DNA of 23,809 nt from a virus. A program made the translations under genes and the position numbers. Under the pieces are notes generated by a model that saw nothing but the letters and a program-made list of their open reading frames with translations, was not told the origin of the DNA and searched no databases. Shown here piece by piece: positions 17,094 to 23,587 of this stretch (the first letter of the stretch is position 1; every line of letters starts with the position of its first letter). The DNA is taken from IMG/VR virus record IMGVR_UViG_3300021964_000537, positions 1 through 23,809 of that record; one strand, given 5' to 3'.

Positions 17094-17738
17094 ATGTTAA
17101 CGTTTAATTATAACAATTGGCAGTTTTGGGAAGCATATAATCCTCCAGATTATCTAGGACCACAAAAAGTAACTTTTGATGGTTTAGCAAGATTAATTCT
17201 TGTGAACGAAAACGTAACTACGTTGAATTTTCAAGAAGACGTATATTCAGGGTGGAAAGAGTGGGTTAAAGATCCTACACAAGATAATGGTAAATGGGCT
17301 GAAGCAATATCAGCTGTTGGTGGTGACCCTCTCCCTGGAGATAGAACTCTTGGTTCTACTTTCTTCCTAGAAAACGATTGGAAAATGAGAACATGGGAAG
17401 GCGACCACGAAATAACCGTGTTTGGAAACGTCTTTACTCGTACTGGAGAATCGATATTTGTAAGAACTATTGATAAGTGGAACATCGTGATTAACTTGAA
17501 CACGTCTACTCTCGTGGAAACTGCCACTGTTGCTCTAGGTCCTGCGGCTGTAGAACAGATCGTTTCTGGTGTCTGGGCAGAAAGTCTTTCCGGAACTACT
17601 GCTGGCACTAGATTAATTAACGTTGATGATATACCTCAAAATGTTTGGGATTATATCATTGACAGCGGTAGAGCACAATCAGCAGGTGATAAACTGAAAA
17701 AAGTTGCTACGAAGACGCAAGACATTGCCTTTAAGTAA
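17094..17738 (+). CDS. Phage structural protein of unknown function (214 aa)
   Basis: I do not know a named function. Residues about 25-125 have the pattern FDGLARLILVNENVTTLN, then YSGWKEWV, then AISAVGGDPLPGDRTLGSTF followed by WKMRTWEGDHEITVFGN. I recognise this as a family seen in structural blocks of diverse environmental tailed phages. The last 60 residues (EQIVSGVWAE, QNVWDYIIDS) look helical and may be an attachment or oligomerisation tail. The start lies one base after the 818-aa stop, so the two are probably translated together and may form one appendage. No Shine-Dalgarno stands out before it. Confidence 0.6.
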   Translation: MLTFNYNNWQFWEAYNPPDYLGPQKVTFDGLARLILVNENVTTLNFQEDVYSGWKEWVKDPTQDNGKWAEAISAVGGDPLPGDRTLGSTFFLENDWKMRTWEGDHEITVFGNVFTRTGESIFVRTIDKWNIVINLNTSTLVETATVALGPAAVEQIVSGVWAESLSGTTAGTRLINVDDIPQNVWDYIIDSGRAQSAGDKLKKVATKTQDIAFK

Positions 17739-17746
17739 TCAATTTT

Positions 17747-17754
17747 TATAAATA
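17747..17754 (+). promoter_or_regulatory. T4-type late promoter upstream of gp67
   Basis: Exact TATAAATA 24 bases before the gp67 start; AAGGAG follows. Confidence 0.85.
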
Positions 17755-17778
17755 ATATAGAATTAAGGAGAATACATA

Positions 17779-18000
17779 ATGTCAGAAACTGAACAGAATA
17801 CAATCCGCGACGCTGTTCTTGCGTTACAAAATGGCGAATCAGGAGCATTCAAAGACGCAATCGCTGCTTCCCTTATGGATAAAGCAATGGACGCGATTAA
17901 TGTTCAAAGAATTGGCGCTGCTCAATCTCTATTCGCAGAACCTGAAATTTCTCCAGAAGAAAACACCGAACCAGAGGAAGTAGCTGATGAAGAAGTTTAA
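17779..18000 (+). CDS. 67: Prohead core protein gp67-like
   Basis: A 73-aa small core protein. The N-terminal half (NTIRDAVLALQNGESGAFKD, then SLMDKAMDAINVQR) is the recognisable gp67-type helical core, and the last 20 residues are strongly acidic (SPEENTEPEEVADEEV) as in T4 gp67 (80 aa). In T4 it is part of the inner scaffold and is cut by gp21 after assembly. The call fits its place upstream of gp21-gp22-gp23. Its 3' end overlaps the next gene by 14 bases in a different frame, implying coupled translation. Confidence 0.8.
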   Translation: MSETEQNTIRDAVLALQNGESGAFKDAIAASLMDKAMDAINVQRIGAAQSLFAEPEISPEENTEPEEVADEEV

Positions 18001-18571
18001 GAATTTATTTGAGTCAGTAGGTTCTCCAGCCACTGATTCAAAAGTAAAGGAAGATGACGAAGAAGAAGTCAAAGGTTATAAGCCTCGTTCTAAGGGTGAA
18101 GAGGATTTTGTAAACCAGCATAAAGTAGTGAAGAAGGAACATCCAGTCGCTGAACCTCATCAACACACTGGTGATCGCAAGGGTCCAAAGAGTGACTCTG
18201 GCGAAGACCATGAAGGTTTTGAAAAGAAGGGCGAACCAGTTCTAAAAACGTATGATCAGTTTAAGAAAATGGGTGGCTGGGGTTCTTCTTCAAAGCGCGG
18301 ACCAGATAAGACTGCTGGTGACACAAAGGCTGTGATGCAGGGTTCTTCTAAGATTAAAGAAGAAGTTGAGATTATTGATGAAGCATTTAAAGCAGGTACT
18401 GTTAAACTTAAAGATGGTAGTACTGTAAAGGTTAACGAAGCAACAGCAAAAGTTCTCAACAATGCTTTGAGTCAATTGAGCGCATCTAATAAAAAGCGAA
18501 TGGAAGCGGAAGCGATGAAGAACAAGAGTTCTTTTGAGTCGATGGTCAAGTTCGCAAAAGCTACAGTGTAG
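17987..18571 (+). CDS. Prohead-core-region protein in gp68 position (194 aa)
   Basis: It occupies the place of T4 gp68 (141 aa) but is longer, and I do not see clear sequence proof of homology. Residues 1-130 are highly charged and probably disordered: acidic (KEDDEEEVKG), then Lys/His/Gly-rich (EHPVAEPHQHTGDRKGPKSD). The C-terminal 70 residues look folded: KLKDGSTVKVNEATAKVLNN followed by a basic helix SNKKRMEAEAMKNKSSFESM. A scaffold/core protein to be cleaved by gp21 is the likeliest role. It overlaps the gp67 gene by 14 bases. Confidence 0.55.
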   Translation: MKKFKNLFESVGSPATDSKVKEDDEEEVKGYKPRSKGEEDFVNQHKVVKKEHPVAEPHQHTGDRKGPKSDSGEDHEGFEKKGEPVLKTYDQFKKMGGWGSSSKRGPDKTAGDTKAVMQGSSKIKEEVEIIDEAFKAGTVKLKDGSTVKVNEATAKVLNNALSQLSASNKKRMEAEAMKNKSSFESMVKFAKATV

Positions 18572-18578
18572 GTGAATC

Positions 18579-18971
18579 ATGGCTCAGGTAATTACAGTCA
18601 ATCAAAATAAAGGCAGTCGCGGAACAGGCATTTTAGTTGTCCGTTCTGATGCTACGGGGTTTGTGAGTGCTAATACGAACGGTGCTGAAGGAGTAAGTAA
18701 AGGCGCTACTTCTGGAGAAACCATTACTGGCATGCATGTCGCAGAAGTTGCATGGAATTGCGAAGCAGCTGCAACTTGGACGATTAGTCGTGGTAATGGC
18801 GCAAATGCTAACACTCTTTGGGTTACACATGGCGCTTCAGGATTTCATGACTTTCAAGCAAATCAAATGAGATTAGAGCCATCGGGTGCTGAAACTGCAA
18901 ACGTTATCTTTACACTTGCTGGTGGCACAGGTAACATTATTCTTAAACTTCACAAGAATTCCGGAGAGTAA
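18579..18971 (+). CDS. Unknown small beta-rich protein between core gene and protease (130 aa)
   Basis: Not recognised. The compact Gly/Ala/Thr-rich sequence has alternating hydrophobic strands (GTGILVVRSDATGFVSAN, AEVAWNCEAAATWTISRG, ANVIFTLAGGTGNIILKLHK), which suggests a small beta-sandwich or barrel. Its size and place among head genes would suit a head decoration or vertex protein, but that is inference from context only. It starts 7 bases after the preceding stop and ends one base before the protease start, so it is in the gp67-gp21 transcription unit. T4 has no gene of this kind between 68 and 21. Confidence 0.6.
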   Translation: MAQVITVNQNKGSRGTGILVVRSDATGFVSANTNGAEGVSKGATSGETITGMHVAEVAWNCEAAATWTISRGNGANANTLWVTHGASGFHDFQANQMRLEPSGAETANVIFTLAGGTGNIILKLHKNSGE

Positions 18972-18972
18972 A

Positions 18973-19626
18973 ATGAAACTCATCACAGAAATGCTTGAAT
19001 CAGAAGTTGAGTTTGTTACTGAAGCAAAAGAAGATGGTGGCAAAAATTATTTCATTGAAGGCATTTTCATGCAGGGAAACATGAAGAACCGCAATGGTCG
19101 CATGTATCCCATCGAAACTCTTATGAAAGAAGTCAATCGTTATAATAAAGAATATGTAGAACAAAATCGCGCTTACGGTGAACTTGGTCACCCACAGGGT
19201 CCAACGATTAATTTAGAGCGCGTTTCTCATATGATTAAAGAACTAAAGCAAGATGGTAATAATATTTACGGTAAAGCAAAGATTATGACCGAAACTCCTA
19301 TGGGTAAGATTGTAAAGAATCTTATGGATGAAGGAGCGAAGTTAGGTGTGTCTTCACGTGGCATGGGAACGCTAAAAGAAAAGAATGGCGTGAACATGGT
19401 ACAATCAGATTTTCAATTAGCAACCGCAGCAGATATTGTAGCAGATCCTTCAGCGCCTAATGCTTTTGTTGAAGGTGTAATGGAAGGCGTTGAGTGGTTA
19501 CAAATTGACAATCGTTGGGTTCCTCAATACGTTGAAGAGACTCAACAAACAATTCGAAAAGCATCAAGAGCTGAACTTCAGGAAGCAAAAGCAAAGGCTT
19601 TCATTCAGTTCTTGAAGCGACTCTAA
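18973..19626 (+). CDS. 21: Prohead maturation protease gp21
   Basis: Serine protease that cleaves scaffold, core and capsid proteins during head maturation. It is 217 aa (T4 gp21 is 212). The herpesvirus/T4 assembly-protease features are visible: FIEGIFMQGNMKNRNGRMYP at the N-terminus, the catalytic His in YGELGHP (H73) and the catalytic Ser in LGVSSRGMG (S127/S128). The frame is open further upstream to 18886, but the start at 18973 is chosen because it begins the family's usual N-terminus (MKLITEMLE), follows the previous stop by one base and has a GGAGAG site. It is followed by a late promoter for gp22. Confidence 0.95.
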   Translation: MKLITEMLESEVEFVTEAKEDGGKNYFIEGIFMQGNMKNRNGRMYPIETLMKEVNRYNKEYVEQNRAYGELGHPQGPTINLERVSHMIKELKQDGNNIYGKAKIMTETPMGKIVKNLMDEGAKLGVSSRGMGTLKEKNGVNMVQSDFQLATAADIVADPSAPNAFVEGVMEGVEWLQIDNRWVPQYVEETQQTIRKASRAELQEAKAKAFIQFLKRL

Positions 19627-19639
19627 AAGATGTGTTTTT

Positions 19640-19647
19640 TATAAATA
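19640..19647 (+). promoter_or_regulatory. T4-type late promoter upstream of gp22
   Basis: Exact TATAAATA 39 bases before the gp22 start; an AAGGAG ribosome site follows. Confidence 0.85.
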
Positions 19648-19686
19648 ATACTAAATTGAATACTTGTTAACAAGGAGAAATAACAG

Positions 19687-20778
19687 ATGTCCGAGAAAGA
19701 ACTAGAAGTACTAGAGGACGCTGATGCAGCTGAAACTCCTGAGATTTCAGAAGATGAAGATCTTTTAGAGTTCAAGGCATCAATGGGCGATCCTTCAGAA
19801 GTTCCTGATCCTAGCACAAAAAAGACAGATGAGAAGCCAAAGGGTAAGGGCGATGCAATGCAGAAGGTTAAGGTTCCTGGAACCAAAGCTGGCATGATCA
19901 ACGCCATGTATCAGGAAATGTCAAAGATGAAGAAATCTGATCTTCAAGCAATGTATAAAGGTATGAATGGTGTTAAGGAAGAGACAGAGATCGAGGAAGA
20001 AGAAATCGAGTCTCGCCCTCTTGCTAAGATTACCACTAACGACCTAAACATTCAAGAAGATATCGATGCTCTTTTCAATGGCACCGATCTTTCTGAAGAA
20101 GCTCAGGAAAGAATTACCACAGTGTTTGAAAGCGCTGTCGTTTCTAAGGTCAATGAAATCGTCGAGCAGTTTGCCGTTGATTCCGAGTCTGACATGGAAG
20201 TCGCTCGTGAAGAGATGGTCAATGAGATGACCGAAAAGGTTGACTCATATCTTGACTACGTTGTCCAGGAATGGGTTGAAGAAAATAAACTTGCTATCGA
20301 GAAGGGTGTTCGTGCCGACATGGTCGAAGATTTTCTTAGCGGTCTCAAGGGTCTTTTCGAAGAGCATTATGTTGATCTACCAGAAGAGAAGGTTGACGTT
20401 GTTGAGGAACTCCTTGGCAAGGTTGAAGAACTCGAAGGCAAGCTCAACAGTCAGATCGACGAGAATGTTGAACTTACCGCTGCTGTTAAAGAATTCAGCA
20501 AGGAAATGGTTTTCGCCGAGTCAACAGAGGATCTCACCGACACACAAGTTGAGAAACTACGTGGTCTCGCAGAAGGCATCGACTTTGTAGACGCTGAAAA
20601 TTTCACAAAGAAACTCGGCATGCTAAAGTCACAGTATTTTGATATTGAAGAAGTAACCGAATCGGTTATCGTCGATGATGAGAAAGATCCAGTTGCTCTA
20701 GATGAAGAAGAGAAGCAGGGTCCAACAGGTGCTATGGCAGGGTACATGAGTGCCATTTCAAGATCCATTAAAAAATGA
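19687..20778 (+). CDS. 22: Prohead scaffold protein gp22
   Basis: Main internal scaffold of the prohead, degraded by gp21. It is 363 aa, strongly acidic, with long predicted helices and coiled coil (about residues 150-270: SDMEVAREEMVNEMTEKVDS, then EEKVDVVEELLGKVEELEGK). The C-terminus (QGPTGAMAGYMSAISRSIKK) is the typical basic end that contacts the capsid shell. It is longer than T4 gp22 (269), with an extra N-terminal acidic/Lys-rich region. Codons lean to C- and G-ending forms more than in the fibre genes, consistent with high expression. It has its own late promoter and is followed by another for gp23. Confidence 0.92.
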   Translation: MSEKELEVLEDADAAETPEISEDEDLLEFKASMGDPSEVPDPSTKKTDEKPKGKGDAMQKVKVPGTKAGMINAMYQEMSKMKKSDLQAMYKGMNGVKEETEIEEEEIESRPLAKITTNDLNIQEDIDALFNGTDLSEEAQERITTVFESAVVSKVNEIVEQFAVDSESDMEVAREEMVNEMTEKVDSYLDYVVQEWVEENKLAIEKGVRADMVEDFLSGLKGLFEEHYVDLPEEKVDVVEELLGKVEELEGKLNSQIDENVELTAAVKEFSKEMVFAESTEDLTDTQVEKLRGLAEGIDFVDAENFTKKLGMLKSQYFDIEEVTESVIVDDEKDPVALDEEEKQGPTGAMAGYMSAISRSIKK

Positions 20779-20784
20779 AATTAT

Positions 20785-20792
20785 TATAAATA
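20785..20792 (+). promoter_or_regulatory. T4-type late promoter upstream of gp23
   Basis: Exact TATAAATA 42 bases before the major capsid start, with a strong AAGGAG ribosome site between. Confidence 0.88.
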
Positions 20793-20834
20793 ACATGAAC
20801 AAGGCTGAAAAACATTAGTAAGGAGAAAAAACAA

Positions 20835-22208
20835 ATGTTTCTATCTGAAGAATTACAGAAGAAGTGGCAGCCAGTGCTTGAGCATCCCGACCTCTCTGAG
20901 ATTAAGGATCCTCATCGTCGCGCTGTAACCGCAACACTACTAGAAAATCAGGAAAAGTCTGCACGTGAGCAGGGTTATGGTTCTGGTGGTTATCAGTCAC
21001 CTTCACTACTCGGTGAAGCTGCACCAACAAACGCAATGGGTGCTTCTAGCTCAGTTGCAGGTGATGGTAACGTTGACATCTTCGATCCAGTGCTTATTTC
21101 ATTGGTTCGTCGTTCAATGCCAAACCTAATTGCTTATGATGTTGCTGGCGTCCAGCCAATGTCTGGTCCAACTGGTCTCATTTTCGCAATGCGTCCACAG
21201 TACGCTTCACAGGGTGGCACTGAAGCCCTCTTCAACGAAGCTAATACCAACTTCTCCGCTGTTGCTAACAACGGTGTTGGTGGTGTTACTTGGACCACAG
21301 TTGACGCCGCAGCTGCTGCTACCGGTGATGATCCAACCGCTCGCGGTTCTGGTACTGGTTACACAGTCGGTGCTGGTTTATCAACTTCTACTGCTGAAGC
21401 TCTCGGCGATTCCGCTGACAACAGCTTCTCAGAGATGGCATTCTCAATTGAGAAAGTTGCTGTAACTGCTAAGTCACGTGCTCTAAAAGCAGAGTACACC
21501 ATGGAACTCGCTCAAGACCTCAAGGCAATTCATGGTCTTGATGCCGAGACTGAACTCAGCAATATTCTTTCCGCTGAGATTCTTGCAGAAATCAACCGTG
21601 AAGTTGTTCGCACGATCAACTACACTGCTACTGCTGGTGCTACTCAGAACACAACTACTTCTGGTACTTTCGACCTCGACGTCGATGCCAATGGTCGTTG
21701 GTCAGTTGAGCGCTTCAAGGGTCTAGTCTTCCAGCTAGAGCGCGAAGCAAATGCTATTAGTAAAGCAACCCGTCGCGGTAAGGGCAACGTCCTAATCTGT
21801 GGTTCAGATGTCGCATCTGCTCTTCAGATGGCTGGCGTTCTCGACTACACTCCTGCTCTTAGCAACAACCTCAATGTTGATGATACTGGCAATACTTTCG
21901 CTGGTGTTCTTAACGGTCGTATGAAGGTGTATGTTGATCCATACTTCTCATCTTCATCTTCTAACCAGTATGCCACAATTGGTTACAAAGGTTCCAGCGC
22001 ATTCGATGCTGGTCTCTTCTACTGCCCATACGTTCCACTACAGATGGTTCGCGCAGTCGGCGAGAATACCTTCCAGCCCAAAATCGGGTTCAAAACTCGT
22101 TACGGAATGGTTGCCAATCCTTTTGCTACCACTGGCGCAGACGGTACGATTACCTTCAATCAGAAGAATATCTACTACCGTATCGTCACTATTGCTAACC
22201 TAATGTAA
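20835..22208 (+). CDS. 23: Major capsid protein gp23
   Basis: HK97-fold major head subunit. It is 457 aa (T4 gp23 is 521). The N-terminal propeptide (about residues 1-61, with KKWQPVLEHPDLSEIKDPHR) is followed by L59-G60-E61 then Ala, a good match to the gp21 cleavage rule (Leu/Ile)-x-Glu; the mature N-terminus would be A62. Conserved family segments include DIFDPVLISLVRRSMPNLIA, GPTGLIFAMRPQY, KSRALKAEYTMELAQDLKAI, and the end FATTGADGTITFNQKNIYYR. It has a strong ribosome site and late promoter, and is followed by a strong terminator, as expected for the most abundant virion protein. Confidence 0.97.
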   Translation: MFLSEELQKKWQPVLEHPDLSEIKDPHRRAVTATLLENQEKSAREQGYGSGGYQSPSLLGEAAPTNAMGASSSVAGDGNVDIFDPVLISLVRRSMPNLIAYDVAGVQPMSGPTGLIFAMRPQYASQGGTEALFNEANTNFSAVANNGVGGVTWTTVDAAAAATGDDPTARGSGTGYTVGAGLSTSTAEALGDSADNSFSEMAFSIEKVAVTAKSRALKAEYTMELAQDLKAIHGLDAETELSNILSAEILAEINREVVRTINYTATAGATQNTTTSGTFDLDVDANGRWSVERFKGLVFQLEREANAISKATRRGKGNVLICGSDVASALQMAGVLDYTPALSNNLNVDDTGNTFAGVLNGRMKVYVDPYFSSSSSNQYATIGYKGSSAFDAGLFYCPYVPLQMVRAVGENTFQPKIGFKTRYGMVANPFATTGADGTITFNQKNIYYRIVTIANLM

Positions 22209-22210
22209 TA

Positions 22211-22224
22211 ACGATAATAATCGT
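22211..22224 (+). other. Short hairpin after gp23 stop
   Basis: A perfect 5-bp stem (ACGAT / ATCGT) with an AATA loop just downstream of the stop codon. It may protect the 3' end of the gp23 mRNA; the stem is weak. Confidence 0.4.
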
Positions 22225-22236
22225 TAGGTTGAAATT

Positions 22237-22264
22237 AGAGGGGGCTTCGGTCCCCTCTTTTTTT
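22237..22264 (+). terminator. Strong intrinsic terminator after gp23
   Basis: Stem AGAGGGG with CCCCTCT (22237-22243 / 22252-22258), extended by a G-T pair and closed by a C(TTCG)G tetraloop at 22245-22250, followed by a T run to 22264. The UUCG loop makes it very stable. Confidence 0.92.
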
Positions 22265-22276
22265 ATTTTCTAAACA

Positions 22277-22284
22277 TATAAATA
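22277..22284 (+). promoter_or_regulatory. T4-type late promoter 4 bases before the 81-aa gene
   Basis: Exact TATAAATA directly after the gp23 terminator. With T4-like geometry the start of transcription would be near 22290, inside or beside the first ATG of the next gene. Confidence 0.8.
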
Positions 22285-22288
22285 GTAT

Positions 22289-22534
22289 ATGATGTGGATT
22301 AGAAAACATATAGTAACGCTTGACGTTTTATACTACATGCCAGATTACTCTGAAATTGTTCAAGAGTTTATTTGGCAAACGAATGATATTACTCCAGAAT
22401 TACCAAAAGTACATAAGTTTTTAAATTACTGGAAGAATAACATCGAAGCGGTTATCAAAGAAGTAAAGGTTAGTTATACAGAATATAATGATTTCAACGT
22501 CATCAGAGAGATAAAATATGGCATTAGACACTAA
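22289..22534 (+). CDS. Small conserved-type protein between gp23 and gp3 positions (81 aa)
   Basis: No named function. It begins MMWIRKHIVTLDVLYYMPDY; the MW-basic-hydrophobic-D start resembles a short uncharacterised protein at the same place in T4-like cyanophages (from memory, not checked). It is rich in Trp, Tyr and Lys. Either ATG at 22289 or 22292 can serve; no Shine-Dalgarno precedes them, and the late promoter is so close that the message could be leaderless. The 3' end overlaps the next gene by 17 bases in another frame, which argues that it is translated and coupled to that gene. Confidence 0.65.
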   Translation: MMWIRKHIVTLDVLYYMPDYSEIVQEFIWQTNDITPELPKVHKFLNYWKNNIEAVIKEVKVSYTEYNDFNVIREIKYGIRH

Positions 22535-23051
22535 CATCAGCGTACTCTTAGACGACGCTAATCTTACAACAAACATAAACTTTCTATCGCCATTAGGTTT
22601 TAGATTTCAGTTAACACGAGCACCGAACGTCGAGTATTTCTGTCAATCTGCAACATTACCTACAATCTCTATGGTTGAGATTTTACAACCTAATCCTCTT
22701 GCTCAGTTAACAAGACCAGGAGATAGGATTACCTATGAACCATTCAGCATTCGGTTTCGTGTAGACGAAGAAATGAAAAATTATCTCGAAATCCACAACT
22801 GGATTATTGGATTAGGACATCCCGACAATTTAAATCAATACAAAACTTTGAATCAAGGAGCAGGAATCTATTCCGACGGATCTCTTGTAATTCTTTCTTC
22901 TAATAACAATCCCAAGGTTCGTATTGGTTTTGAAAACTTATTTCCGCTATCTCTCTCGCCACTTACCTTTGATACCACGCAAACAGACATCGAGTATCTG
23001 GAAGCCGAAGTTACTTTCAGATATCGTAAATTTACAGTAGAAGTTCTATAA
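22518..23051 (+). CDS. 3: Tail-tube-fold tail protein in gp3 position
   Basis: A 177-aa protein at the place where marine T4-like phages carry gp3, the tail completion/tube terminator (T4 gp3 is 176 aa). The sequence parallels gp19 in this window: FRFQLTRAPN... FCQSATLPTISM against FEVTMTNPF... FMCRAAQIPGTNV; PGDRITYEPFSIRFRVDEEM against the GNRTFEDWTTTIINDEDF region; and a shared end D-x-EY-x-E-x-VTF-x-Y-x-x-F-V. It therefore probably has the tail-tube fold and caps or extends the tube. The gp3 symbol rests on position and size; another tube-like protein such as gp54 or gp48 is possible. GAGAGA lies before the ATG. Confidence 0.7.
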   Translation: MALDTNISVLLDDANLTTNINFLSPLGFRFQLTRAPNVEYFCQSATLPTISMVEILQPNPLAQLTRPGDRITYEPFSIRFRVDEEMKNYLEIHNWIIGLGHPDNLNQYKTLNQGAGIYSDGSLVILSSNNNPKVRIGFENLFPLSLSPLTFDTTQTDIEYLEAEVTFRYRKFTVEVL

Positions 23052-23054
23052 AAG

Positions 23055-23104
23055 TATTTACTTCTTTTTGTTTACACGTTATAATGCGTATGTCGCTTTT
23101 GAAT
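23055..23104 (+). repeat. Inverted repeat copy B (50 bp, mate at 2131-2180)
   Basis: Matches the reverse complement of 2131-2180 at 49 of 50 positions. It fills most of the 65-base gap between the gp3-position gene and uvsY and contains the whole uvsY promoter. Confidence 0.95.
23057..23085 (+). promoter_or_regulatory. Sigma70-like promoter of uvsY
   Basis: TTTACT (23057-23062), 17-base spacer, perfect TATAAT (23080-23085). Transcription would begin near 23092, about 25 bases before the uvsY ATG. No late octamer is present here, so uvsY would be expressed by host-type sigma70, earlier than the structural genes. Confidence 0.7.
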
Positions 23105-23116
23105 ATGGATTAAGTT

Positions 23117-23554
23117 ATGAAGTTAGATGATATTATTGCTATGTGGCAAGAAGATTGTAGAATAGATGAGACTGAGTTATCTAGAGAAAGTCTTAATGTT
23201 CCTATTTTACATAGTAAGTATTTACAACACTATTCTCAATCGCGATTGAAACTTCGTGCAATGCGTATGAAGCAAAAACAGTTGCAACAGAGATTAATGG
23301 ATTACTATCGCGGTGATTTAAATAATCCAGAAGACTTGGCTGAATTAGGTAGAGAGCCATATCCTTTTAAGAGATTAAAACAAGATATAAATTATTATGT
23401 AGACTCTGACGATGAAATGGTTGCATTGAATACTAAACTTGCATTGCAACAAGAACTCGTAGATGTACTTGAAGAAATTATGAAATCAATTAATACACGA
23501 GGATATACAATAAAGAATAGTATTGACTTTTTAAGGTTTACTAGTGGAGGTTAA
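23117..23554 (+). CDS. uvsY: Recombination mediator UvsY
   Basis: Loads UvsX recombinase onto gp32-coated single-stranded DNA in recombination-dependent replication. It is 145 aa (T4 UvsY is 137). The N-terminus MKLDDIIAMWQEDCRIDETE and LSRESLNVPILHSKYLQHY match T4 UvsY closely; the middle is a basic helix (KLRAMRMKQKQLQQRLMDYY) and the end is INTRGYTIKNSIDFLRFTSG, equivalent to the T4 C-terminus. It is preceded by its own sigma70-like promoter within repeat copy B and followed by uvsW, as in T4-like phages. The -35 element of the uvsW promoter lies in its 3' end. Confidence 0.96.
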   Translation: MKLDDIIAMWQEDCRIDETELSRESLNVPILHSKYLQHYSQSRLKLRAMRMKQKQLQQRLMDYYRGDLNNPEDLAELGREPYPFKRLKQDINYYVDSDDEMVALNTKLALQQELVDVLEEIMKSINTRGYTIKNSIDFLRFTSGG

Positions 23555-23570
23555 TATAGTATAATATAAT
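23537..23570 (+). promoter_or_regulatory. Sigma70-like promoter of uvsW
   Basis: TTTACT (23537-23542), 17-base spacer, TATAAT (23560-23565), with a second overlapping TATAAT at 23565-23570. The hexamers and spacing are identical to the uvsY promoter, although the spacers differ. Confidence 0.65.
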
Positions 23571-23587
23571 ATGAAAGGAGTGATGTG

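Noticed and set aside
14636-17738. Diversity-generating retroelement variable region at the end of the 818-aa or 214-aa protein
   Set aside because: No adenine-rich template/variable repeat pair and no reverse transcriptase were seen in the window.
18886-18972. A 29-residue N-terminal extension of gp21 within the preceding gene
   Set aside because: The conserved protease N-terminus begins at the ATG at 18973, with a ribosome site and a one-base gap from the previous stop; the upstream part is a frame shadow of the 130-aa gene.
21130-22203. Leu/Ser-rich + strand open frames inside gp23
   Set aside because: Out-of-frame shadows of the major capsid gene caused by its codon bias; no independent start signals.
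22201-22288. tRNA or structured ncRNA after gp23
   Set aside because: The stems seen are a small hairpin and an intrinsic terminator; no cloverleaf or conserved tRNA arm can be drawn.
2131-23104. Inverted repeat as terminal repeat of a transposon
   Set aside because: The enclosed 21 kb is the standard T4-like core in normal order, with no transposase or target-site duplication, so a transposon is not a sensible reading.
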